Below, in pieces: positions 54,681-62,628 of a DNA stretch of 64,000 bases; position 1 is the first letter of the stretch, and every line of letters begins with the position of its first letter. Location: the NCBI RefSeq assembly GCF_003952665.1, contig NZ_CP017946.1:3410001-3474000 (forward strand), written 5' to 3'. This DNA comes from Bosea sp. Tri-49. GTDB taxonomy: Bacteria; Pseudomonadota; Alphaproteobacteria; Rhizobiales; Beijerinckiaceae. The notes under the pieces were generated by a model, which saw only the letters and a program-made list of their open reading frames with translations, did not search any database and was not told where the DNA came from. A program made the position numbers and the translations under genes.

Positions 54681-55595
54681 ATGAGCATCAATTTCGAAGC
54701 CCTCGACCTGCGCGCTTTCATCTCGGTCGTCGAGCTCGGCGGTTTCCATCGGGCCGCCGAGGCGCTCAACATGTCCCAGCCGGCGCTGAGCCGCCGCATC
54801 CAGCGCCTGGAAAGCGCCGTCGGAGCGGCATTGCTGGAGCGGACGACGCGCCGGGTTGCACTGACCATGGTCGGGCGCGAGATGCTGCCGCTGGTCCGGC
54901 GCATGCTCGACGAGTTCGACACCTCGATCTTCGCCATGCGCGATCTCGGCAGCCGCCGCGCCGGGCTGATCGCCCTCGCCTGTGTGCCCACAGCCGCCTT
55001 CTACTTCCTGCCCTCGGTGATCGCACGCTTCCAGACGCAGTATCCGAACATCCGCTTCCGTATCCTCGATCTCTCGGCCAATGACGGGCTGGAGGCAGTG
55101 GCGCGCGGCGAGGTCGAGTTCGGCATCAACCTGATCGGCGGCTCAGATGCCGAGCTCAGCTTCGAGCCGCTGATGGAGGACCCGTTCGTGCTCGCCTGCC
55201 GGCATGATCATGCGCTGGCATCGAAATCAGCGCTGAACTGGGGCGATCTCGAAGGTCACCCGCTGGTCACCGTGAGCCGCAGCAGCGGCAACCGCGCCAT
55301 CCTCGATGCGGCGCTGGTCAAGGTCGGCGTCCGGCTCGACTGGTCGTTCGAGGTGACGCATCTTTCGACCTCGCTCGGCCTGGTCGAGGCGGGCCTCGGC
55401 ATCTCGGTGCTGCCGAAGCTGGCGACGCCGGGCGAGAACCATCCGATCATCGTGACACGGCCGATCCGCGATCCCGAGGTCTCGCGCACCATCGGCGTGG
55501 TCAGGCGTCGCGGCGTCAAACTGGCGCCGGCAGCGGAGCGTTTCCTGGAAATGCTGCTCGGAACCTGGCGCGGGCCCCTACCCGCTTCAGAGTAA
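54681..55595 (+). CDS. LysR family transcriptional regulator
   Basis: A 304-residue regulator. The helix-turn-helix is at about residues 10-65 (FHRAAEALNMSQPALSRRIQRLE), and the periplasmic-binding-protein-like effector domain spans 95-300. It is divergent from the tautomerase/Bug genes with 77 bases between start codons, an arrangement typical of LysR activators of neighbouring catabolic genes. The effector is unknown but is likely an intermediate of that pathway. Confidence 0.92.
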   Translation: MSINFEALDLRAFISVVELGGFHRAAEALNMSQPALSRRIQRLESAVGAALLERTTRRVALTMVGREMLPLVRRMLDEFDTSIFAMRDLGSRRAGLIALACVPTAAFYFLPSVIARFQTQYPNIRFRILDLSANDGLEAVARGEVEFGINLIGGSDAELSFEPLMEDPFVLACRHDHALASKSALNWGDLEGHPLVTVSRSSGNRAILDAALVKVGVRLDWSFEVTHLSTSLGLVEAGLGISVLPKLATPGENHPIIVTRPIRDPEVSRTIGVVRRRGVKLAPAAERFLEMLLGTWRGPLPASE

Positions 55596-55598
55596 GGT

Positions 55599-56396
55599 TC
55601 AGCCGAAGACCCAGAGCCCGGCGAGCCCGGCCGAGCCGACGATGATCCGCCACCAGGCGAAGGGGGTGAAGCCGCGCTTCGAGACGAAGTCGAGGAAGCT
55701 GCGCACCACGATCAGCGCCGAGATGAAGGCAGTGACGAAGCCGATACCGATCAGGGTGAGATCGTTGGTCGTCAGCTCCTTGTAGTTCTTGAGGAGGTCA
55801 TAGGCGAAGGCGCCGGCCATGGTCGGCATCGCCAGGAAGAAGGAGAACTCGGCCGCCGCCCGCTTGTCGGCACCGAGCAGCATGGCGCCGACGATGGTCG
55901 AGCCGGAGCGCGAGACGCCCGGCACCATGGCAAGACACTGGATGAAGCCGATCTTGAGATACATCGCCAGCGGGAACCTGGTGGCGTCGTGGTGCTTCAC
56001 CTCGAGCTCCAGCTCGTCGACGACGAGGAGGACGAGGCCACCGGCGATCAGCGTGCAGCAGACCAGGAAGGGGTTGAACAGCACGCCCTTGATGAAGCCG
56101 TGCGCGAGCGCACCGATCACCGCCGCCGGCAGGAAGGCGACGAGCACGCCGAGGACGAAGCGGCGGGCGGACGGATCGGTGCGCAGGCGCAGGGCGATAT
56201 CGAGCAGGCGACGGAAATAGACCAGCAAGATCGCCAGGATCGCGCCGAGCTGAACCAGGATCTCGAAGGCCTTGCCCTTGGATTCGAAGCCGAGGAAATG
56301 CCCGAGCAGCAGCAGATGCCCCGTCGAGGACACCGGCAGGAATTCGGTCAGCCCCTCGACCACGCCGAGCACGGCGGCGACAAGAAGGTCATGCAT
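55599..56396 (-). CDS. uppP: Undecaprenyl-diphosphatase
   Basis: A 265-residue inner-membrane enzyme that recycles undecaprenyl diphosphate for cell wall synthesis. The two family motifs are clear: [14 protein letters not shown] near the N-terminus and PGVSRSGST in the middle, with about eight helices. The start at 56396 follows GGAAGGACC; an upstream in-frame start adds 39 soluble residues not seen in the family. It is divergent from fzlA. Confidence 0.97.
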   Translation of the reverse strand: MHDLLVAAVLGVVEGLTEFLPVSSTGHLLLLGHFLGFESKGKAFEILVQLGAILAILLVYFRRLLDIALRLRTDPSARRFVLGVLVAFLPAAVIGALAHGFIKGVLFNPFLVCCTLIAGGLVLLVVDELELEVKHHDATRFPLAMYLKIGFIQCLAMVPGVSRSGSTIVGAMLLGADKRAAAEFSFFLAMPTMAGAFAYDLLKNYKELTTNDLTLIGIGFVTAFISALIVVRSFLDFVSKRGFTPFAWWRIIVGSAGLAGLWVFG

Positions 56397-56635
56397 GGGA
56401 GGGTCCTTCCGAGCCTTGCTGGTGCGGCGCAACAAAAGCGCGCCGAACGCGTTAAAGCTATGGCGCACGGTCTTTGCAAATTGGTTACCAGACCGGCAAG
56501 GATTTCGGCGCAAATCGCCCCTTTTCCCGGTCCTGGGTTGTGAGGCTTAGCCGGCAGGCCTATACGGGGGCGCTCTATTGCGCTGCACTAGGCGCCTGCT
56601 TCCCCCGCCGAACCTCCCATTTTTCCAGCAGTTCG

Positions 56636-57328
56636 ATGGCCACGCTTCACCATTACTCACTTTGCCCGCATTCGCGTTTCATCCGGCTCGCGCTCGGCGA
56701 GTTCGGCCTCGATGCCGCGCTGGTGGAGGAACGCGTCTGGGAACGGCGGCGGGAATTCCTCGAGCTCAATCCGGCAGGCACGACCCCCGTCCTGCGCGAA
56801 GACAGCGGGCTTGTCATTCCGGGCCCCGGACCGATCGCCGAATATCTCGACGAGACGCGCGGGCTGGCGCTGGGCGAGCGGCGCCTGCTCCCCGAGGGGC
56901 CGGGCGGCCGGATCGAAGTGCGTCGGCTGCTCGACTGGTTCAACATCAAGTTCAATGAGGAGATCACCGCCCCGCTCGTGCTCGAGAAGGTGATGAAGCG
57001 CTTCATGAACCGGGACGAGGGCGGCGGCCCACCGGAAATGAGTGCGATCCGCGCGGCGCGCGGCAATGTGCGCTATCATCTGCGCTACGTCGCCTGGCTG
57101 ACGGCGAAACGGAACTGGCTCGCCGGCGATAATCTGAGCTATGCCGATCTCGCCGCGGCGGCGCATCTGTCTTGCGTCGACTATCTCGGCGACGTGCCCT
57201 GGGACGAGGATGAGGCTGCCCGCGCATGGTATGCGAGGATCAAGTCCAGACCGAGCTTCCGGCCGCTGCTGAGCGACCGGATTCCCGGAATGGCGCCCTC
57301 AGCCCATTACGACGACCTGGACTTCTGA
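56636..57328 (+). CDS. fzlA: FzlA-like GST-fold cell division protein
   Basis: A 230-residue GST-fold protein. It starts with HHYSLCPHSRFIRLAL and continues with EERVWERRREFLELNPAGTTPVL. These match my recollection of FzlA, the Caulobacter protein that binds FtsZ and curves its filaments. Position next to uppP and queG, also found in other alphaproteobacteria as I recall, supports this over a detoxifying GST. Length equals that of FzlA. It is probably cytoplasmic and needed for constriction. The stop overlaps a possible CTG start of queG. Confidence 0.75.
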   Translation: MATLHHYSLCPHSRFIRLALGEFGLDAALVEERVWERRREFLELNPAGTTPVLREDSGLVIPGPGPIAEYLDETRGLALGERRLLPEGPGGRIEVRRLLDWFNIKFNEEITAPLVLEKVMKRFMNRDEGGGPPEMSAIRAARGNVRYHLRYVAWLTAKRNWLAGDNLSYADLAAAAHLSCVDYLGDVPWDEDEAARAWYARIKSRPSFRPLLSDRIPGMAPSAHYDDLDF

Positions 57329-58464
57329 GCGGCGAGAAGCTCAAGGCCGCGATCGCCGCGCGCGCCAAGGCCGAGGGCTTCGTGGTCATGCGCGTCGCAC
57401 CCGTCGACGCGATTCCCGAGGCGCCGCAGCGCCTCGCCGGCTGGCTCGAAGCCGGCCATCACGGCGAGATGACCTGGCTGACCGAACGCACTGCGGAGCG
57501 CGCCGATCCGGCGACGCTGTGGCCAGCGGCGCGCTCGGTCGTCATGCTCGGCATGAGCTATGCCGCCGAAGGCGACCCGCTCGCCGTCCTGGCGCAGCGC
57601 GATCGCGGCGCGATCTCGCTCTATGCCCGCCGGCGCGACTACCACGATGTGATCAAGGGCAAGCTGAAAAGCGTCGCCGGCGTGCTCGCGGCGCGCGGCA
57701 ATGCCGAGGTCAAGGTCTTCGTCGACACCGCCCCGGTGATGGAGAAGCCCCTCGCTCAGGCGGCCGGGCTCGGTTGGCAGGGCAAGCAGACCGTGCTGGT
57801 CTCGCGCCAGCATGGCGCCTGGCTTTTCCTCGGAGCGATCTACACATCGGCCGAATTGCCGCCGGATGAGCCCGAACGCGACCATTGCGGCTCCTGCACG
57901 CGCTGCCTCGACATCTGCCCGACCAAGGCTTTCCCGGCGCCCTACCAGCTCGATTCGCGGCGCTGCATCGCCTATCTGACGATCGAGCATCAGGGTCATA
58001 TCGAACCCGAATTCCGCGAGGATATCGGCAATCGCATCTTCGGTTGCGACGATTGCCTCGCCGTCTGTCCCTGGAACAAGTTCGCCGAGGCTGCGCACGA
58101 GACGCGCCTTGCGCTGAAGGACGAGCTCGACGCGCTTCCGCTGGCCGATCTCGCTGCGCTCGACGACGCCGCCTTTCGCACACTCTTCGCCGGCACGCCG
58201 GTGAAGCGGACCGGCCGCGATCGCTTCATCCGCAACGTGCTGATCGCGATCGGCAACAGCGATGACCCGGCACTGGCCACGAGCGCCGAAGCTCTGCTCA
58301 ACGACGCCTCGCCGCTAATCCGGGCGATGGCGATTTGGGCGCTTAGGCGGCTTGTCCCGGCCCGCGCCGCCGAGCTCGCACCGGCAAGGCTCGCGCTGGA
58401 AACCGATCCCGACGTCAGGGCCGAATGGGCCCGTCGCGATCCGAACGAACTGGAACCTGCATGA
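57226..58464 (+). CDS. queG: Epoxyqueuosine reductase
   Basis: A B12- and iron-sulfur-dependent enzyme that reduces epoxyqueuosine to queuosine in tRNA position 34. Two ferredoxin-like clusters are seen: CGSCTRCLDICPT and GCDDCLAVCPWNK. The C-terminus has HEAT-like repeats (LLNDASPLIRAMAIWALRRL). From the ATG at 57226 the length is 412, but the first 33 residues overlap fzlA and look untypical. A CTG at 57325, overlapping the fzlA stop as CTGA, may be the true start and would give 379 residues. Confidence 0.93.
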   Translation: MVCEDQVQTELPAAAERPDSRNGALSPLRRPGLLSGEKLKAAIAARAKAEGFVVMRVAPVDAIPEAPQRLAGWLEAGHHGEMTWLTERTAERADPATLWPAARSVVMLGMSYAAEGDPLAVLAQRDRGAISLYARRRDYHDVIKGKLKSVAGVLAARGNAEVKVFVDTAPVMEKPLAQAAGLGWQGKQTVLVSRQHGAWLFLGAIYTSAELPPDEPERDHCGSCTRCLDICPTKAFPAPYQLDSRRCIAYLTIEHQGHIEPEFREDIGNRIFGCDDCLAVCPWNKFAEAAHETRLALKDELDALPLADLAALDDAAFRTLFAGTPVKRTGRDRFIRNVLIAIGNSDDPALATSAEALLNDASPLIRAMAIWALRRLVPARAAELAPARLALETDPDVRAEWARRDPNELEPA

Positions 58465-59327
58465 AGCTCGTCATTTTCGGCCTCGGCTATTCGGCCGGGT
58501 TCTTCGCGCGCGCCGCCCTGGCTAGGGGCTGGGAGGTGACCGGCACGGTCCGCTCGGCAGAGAAGGCCGGCGAGCTCAGCAAGCAGGGCCTACACACCTT
58601 GGTCTTCGGAGGCTTCGCCGTCTCGACGCCGCTCGCCAAGATACTCGCCGAGGCGGATGCGGTGCTGGTCTCGGCCCAGCCCGACGAAGCCGGCGACCCG
58701 GTGCTCGGCGCACTCGCCGACAAGCTCGCCTCCGCCGAGAAGCTGCGCTGGATCGGCTATCTCTCGACCATCGGCGTCTATGGCGACCATGGTGGCGCCT
58801 GGATCGACGAAACAGCCGAGTGCCGGCCGACCAGCCGACGCTCGCGGCAGCGGCTGGAGATCGAGCAGGACTGGCTCGCCTTCGGCGCGAACAGCGGCAA
58901 GACGGTGCAGATCTTCCGCCTGTCGGGCATCTATGGCCCCGGCCGCAATGCGATCACCAAATTGCAGGCCGGCAGCGCCAACCGGCTGATCAAGCCCGGC
59001 CAGGTCTTCAACCGCATCCATGTCGACGATATCGCCGGCGTGCTGATGACTTCGCTCGAGAACCCGCGCCCCGGCGCGGTCTACAACGTCACCGACGACG
59101 AGCCGGCGCCGCCGCAGGATGTCATCAGCTTTGCGGCCGAGGTCGCGGGGCTCGTGCCGCCGCCAGAAACGCCATTCGATCCTGCAAAGCTCTCGCCGAT
59201 GGCGGCGAGCTTCTACAGCGAAAACAAGCGGGTCTCGAACGCGCTGGTGAAGCGCGAACTCGGCTATGCTTTCCGTTACCCGGATTATCGGCAGGCGCTG
59301 CGCGACCTCGCAGCAATGGGCGCGTAA
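58461..59327 (+). CDS. NAD(P)-dependent SDR-like protein (YeeZ-like)
   Basis: A 288-residue extended-SDR protein. It begins KLVIFGLGYSAGFFARAAL with the Gly-x-Gly-x-x dinucleotide site and has IYGPGRNAI and VYNVTDDEPAPPQ further on. It lacks a clear YxxxK catalytic pair, as in E. coli YeeZ and similar atypical members. The ATG overlaps the queG stop (ATGA), so it is in the fzlA-queG operon. Function is unknown. Confidence 0.85.
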   Translation: MKLVIFGLGYSAGFFARAALARGWEVTGTVRSAEKAGELSKQGLHTLVFGGFAVSTPLAKILAEADAVLVSAQPDEAGDPVLGALADKLASAEKLRWIGYLSTIGVYGDHGGAWIDETAECRPTSRRSRQRLEIEQDWLAFGANSGKTVQIFRLSGIYGPGRNAITKLQAGSANRLIKPGQVFNRIHVDDIAGVLMTSLENPRPGAVYNVTDDEPAPPQDVISFAAEVAGLVPPPETPFDPAKLSPMAASFYSENKRVSNALVKRELGYAFRYPDYRQALRDLAAMGA

Positions 59328-59334
59328 CCTCGGA

Positions 59335-60327
59335 TCAGGCGGCGTAACGCCCGGCTTCGCCGTCGAGATACTCGATATAGCGCCGGTCGATCGCGGTGAC
59401 CGGCAGGATGACCAGCACGTCGGTGGTGCCGAACTGCTTGTCGATCACCGCGCCGGAGCCGAAACGGGCACCAACGCGCAGATAGCCCTTCACCAGCGGC
59501 GGCAGGCATTTCAGCGCGAGCTTGGCGTCGATCATGCCGGCTGGCAGGCGATCCATCGCGACCTGGCGCTCAGGCTGCGCCACAACCCGCCAATCGCCTT
59601 GGGCAGTGGCGTGATGGTGGATGAAGCTCAATGGCAGCGCGAGCATGTCGGGGTCGACGCCATCGAAACTGGCGCAGCCGAACATCGCGTCGATGCGGTG
59701 ATGCCGGCAATAGGCCCAGATACCGTGCCAGAGCAGCTCGACCGTCTTCTTGGTGCGGTAGGGCTTCAGCACGCAGGAGCGACCGAGCTCGAGGAAGCGC
59801 AGATCAGGATGGCGCGCCAGGAGCGGTGCGATATCGAATTCGGATTGCGTGTAGAAACCGCCGAGCTTGGCGACGGCCTGCTCGCGCATCAGCCGGTAAG
59901 TGCCGACGACCTTAGGCTTGATCCCGCCGAAACGGCCGCGCGCGGCATGGTCTATGACGAGCAGATGGTCGCAGACGGCGTCAAATCGATCAGCGTCGCG
60001 CCGGAACATGCGCGAGACCACGTCGGGCTTGGCCGACATCTCCTGGTAGAAAACGCGGTAGCGCAGGCGCTGCGCCCGCCAGATCTCGCGCGGGCCGCGG
60101 GCCAGCCTGACTTCGAGCGAGCCGGAGCGGCCGAGCGTGCCGGACAGCGCGTCGGGACCGGGAAAACCAAAGCCACCGAGTTGCTTGCCAGCTGCAAACA
60201 GGTTCGATGGCGAGAAGCGCTGCAACAAGGCCTGGCCGGCCGGCTTCTGCTTTGCCGGCTGACGTAAACCCTGGAAAACATCGCGCGTCATAGACAGTCT
60301 GGCCTCTGCGATCTCGGATCGGCGCAT
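59335..60327 (-). CDS. olsB: GNAT-fold acyltransferase, OlsB-like (ornithine lipid synthesis)
   Basis: A 330-residue protein. A core with RAQRLRYRVFYQEMSA, KVVGTYRLM and LELGRSCVLKPYRTKKTVELLW is that of OlsB, which acylates the alpha-amino group of ornithine with a 3-hydroxyacyl group to give lyso-ornithine lipid. Ornithine lipids are phosphorus-free membrane lipids frequent in Hyphomicrobiales. olsA is not adjacent. The N-terminal 60 residues are variable; ATG at 60327 or 60291 is possible. It is convergent with the fzlA-queG unit. Confidence 0.8.
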   Translation of the reverse strand: MRRSEIAEARLSMTRDVFQGLRQPAKQKPAGQALLQRFSPSNLFAAGKQLGGFGFPGPDALSGTLGRSGSLEVRLARGPREIWRAQRLRYRVFYQEMSAKPDVVSRMFRRDADRFDAVCDHLLVIDHAARGRFGGIKPKVVGTYRLMREQAVAKLGGFYTQSEFDIAPLLARHPDLRFLELGRSCVLKPYRTKKTVELLWHGIWAYCRHHRIDAMFGCASFDGVDPDMLALPLSFIHHHATAQGDWRVVAQPERQVAMDRLPAGMIDAKLALKCLPPLVKGYLRVGARFGSGAVIDKQFGTTDVLVILPVTAIDRRYIEYLDGEAGRYAA

Positions 60328-60416
60328 GACAGCTCTGCGCCGAGCGTCTTACGAGATCGCGACAAAACTACGTCAGTGCGATGACGAAGCCAACCGCCTG
60401 TGGATCGAAGTGAGGC

Positions 60417-62522
60417 TCAGGCCGATAAAGCCTCGACCGTTCGCGGCGGCGAAAGCCGATCGACCCAGCCGCGCAACTGCTCGCGCGAGAGCGGTTTAGC
60501 CAGGCAATCGTCCATGCCGGCGGCAAGCGCCTGCTGCCGATCCTCCTCTGCCGTATTGGCGGTAACGGCAAGAATCGGCAGCCGGCCGGCGCCGAGCGCC
60601 GCCTCGAGCGTGCGAATCCGGCGCGCGACGGCAAGCCCGTCCTGGACCGGCATGCGGATGTCGAGAAGGACGAGATCGAAGCCCTGCCCTACTCCACCGA
60701 GCGTAGCCTCGACGAAGCGAATAGCCTCACCGCCATCGCGTGCCCACACCGCCGTGCAGCCGAGCCGCTCCAGGGTGCGCGTCAGCAGCAGCGCGTTGAT
60801 CTCATTGTCCTCGGCGACGAGAACCCGCAGGCCGGCACCCGGCGGCCGCATCGAAGGATCGGCAGCAGGCGCCGCAATGGCCACGCTTTGTGAGCGCTCC
60901 ATCGGATCAAGCCGCACCTGCAGCGAGCGCGCCCGGATCGGCTTGACGAGAAAGCCGGTGAAGCCGGCGGCATAGGGCGAGCCGAAGCTGCGGCGTTCTG
61001 CCGGCGCCAGCATGATCACGATCTCGGCGACGCCGGCCCGCCGCGCCGCAGCCGCCACCGCCTGGACCTCGCCACCCGGGAGATTGCTGTCGACCAGCAC
61101 CGCGGACAGAGCCGAATCGCCGGCAAGCTCGGCAAGCTCGGCAAGCGCCTGTGCGTGGTCAGCGGCTCGGCGAACCTCTGCCCCATGCCGCTCGAGACTG
61201 GCAGCGATATGCTCAGCGCTGAACGGCACCGACGAGGCGACAAGGATGCGCCTGCCCTGCCAGTCCGGCGAGGCGCTCGGTGTGGTTGCGGCCGCGTCGA
61301 CCCGCAGCGGTAGAAGCAGCCGGAACAGCGCGCCTCCACCTTCTCGATTGCTCGCCTCGACGTCCCCGCCCATGGCGCGAGCAAGCCGACGCGCGATGGC
61401 GAGGCCGAGGCCAGTGCCGGCCTGCTCGCGATGCCCGGTCAGGCCGCCCTGCTCGAACTCCTCGAAGATCGTCGCCAGCCGCTCTGCCGGGATGCCCGGA
61501 CCAGTATCGGCGATGGTGACGATGAACTCGCCTTCGATGGTATCCGCTTCGATGCCCACGCCACCCTCATAGGTGAACTTCACGGCATTGCCGACGAGGT
61601 TGAGCAGAATCTGGCGCAGCCGCTCGGCGTCGCCGACGAGCCGGTGCGGCACGTCCGATCCGAGCAGGGCGGATATCTCGACGCCCTTGGCCTGGGCGCG
61701 CGGCGCCATCAGCTCTGTAATGTCCTCGATCAACGCGGCCGGATCGAACGGGGCATCAACAAGCTCGAGCTTGCCGGCCTCGACCTTGGCGAAATCGAGG
61801 ATGTCGTCGACAAGCCCGAGCAGGGCTTCGCCCGATGTCCGCAGCGCCTTGACATAGGTGCTCTGCTCCGGGTCGAGCCTGGTATCGCCGAGTAGATCGG
61901 CCATGCCGAGGATACCGTTGAGCGGGGTGCGGAACTCGTGGCTGACGGTCGCCAGAAAGCGCGACTTGGCGGCGCTCGCCTCCTCTGCCTTGCTGCGCGC
62001 CTCCTCAAGGGCGGTTTCGGCAGCGATGCGCCCGCTGATCTCGCGACCGACACGCTGCAGCACTGTTTGCCCCGCAGCGACAGGGACGACCGTCTCGACC
62101 CAGGACAACCAACGCTCGCCAGCGTCCGTCTCGATGCATTCGTCGAAGACGCGGGCTCCGCCCGGCAGCGCCTGCACTGGCCTGGCGATGCGTACGTGCG
62201 GCTGCTCGCTGCTGCCGATAGCCTCAGCCTCGCTCTTGCCGATGAGCGCCGCATAGGCGGCATTGGCATAGATGATCCGGCCCTCACTGCGGCGCACGAT
62301 CAGGTCGCCTTGCGCCTCGATCAGGCTGCGATAGCGCTCTTCGCTGTCGGCGAGCTCCCAGAGCCGGTCACTCAGCTTCTCGACATCACGCGTCAGGGCC
62401 TTCGCCTGCCGCGTGACCTGCTGGCGCTCGCGCAGCAGCCGGAACGCGACGAAGGCGCAGGTCATGGCCACGGCAACGGCAGCGCCTGTCAGCAGGGCGA
62501 GTGGGGACAGCGGCTCGATCAT
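60417..62522 (-). CDS. Hybrid sensor histidine kinase with two receiver domains
   Basis: A 701-residue kinase. One N-terminal helix (about 8-29), a PAS domain (about 60-165), HisKA with His195 in VSHEFRTPL, and an ATPase domain (about 295-410, with NLVGNAVKF and GTGLGLAIARR) are seen. Two receiver domains follow. The last (about 570-690) is complete: EDN, LLDIRMP and AKP. The first (about 425-545) has a phosphoacceptor-like Asp (LVDSNLP) and a Lys but lacks the acidic pair, so it is probably non-phosphorylated. The cue is unknown. Orphan gene. Confidence 0.9.
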   Translation of the reverse strand: MIEPLSPLALLTGAAVAVAMTCAFVAFRLLRERQQVTRQAKALTRDVEKLSDRLWELADSEERYRSLIEAQGDLIVRRSEGRIIYANAAYAALIGKSEAEAIGSSEQPHVRIARPVQALPGGARVFDECIETDAGERWLSWVETVVPVAAGQTVLQRVGREISGRIAAETALEEARSKAEEASAAKSRFLATVSHEFRTPLNGILGMADLLGDTRLDPEQSTYVKALRTSGEALLGLVDDILDFAKVEAGKLELVDAPFDPAALIEDITELMAPRAQAKGVEISALLGSDVPHRLVGDAERLRQILLNLVGNAVKFTYEGGVGIEADTIEGEFIVTIADTGPGIPAERLATIFEEFEQGGLTGHREQAGTGLGLAIARRLARAMGGDVEASNREGGGALFRLLLPLRVDAAATTPSASPDWQGRRILVASSVPFSAEHIAASLERHGAEVRRAADHAQALAELAELAGDSALSAVLVDSNLPGGEVQAVAAAARRAGVAEIVIMLAPAERRSFGSPYAAGFTGFLVKPIRARSLQVRLDPMERSQSVAIAAPAADPSMRPPGAGLRVLVAEDNEINALLLTRTLERLGCTAVWARDGGEAIRFVEATLGGVGQGFDLVLLDIRMPVQDGLAVARRIRTLEAALGAGRLPILAVTANTAEEDRQQALAAGMDDCLAKPLSREQLRGWVDRLSPPRTVEALSA

Positions 62523-62628
62523 GCCATCCCATCTAGCATCTACCCTCTTGAGAAAGCGTTCGCCCCATCCGCGAGGATGCTGGATGGTTTGAATGGCTTT
62601 GTTAACCTTTCAGCATGGATTGGGGCGA

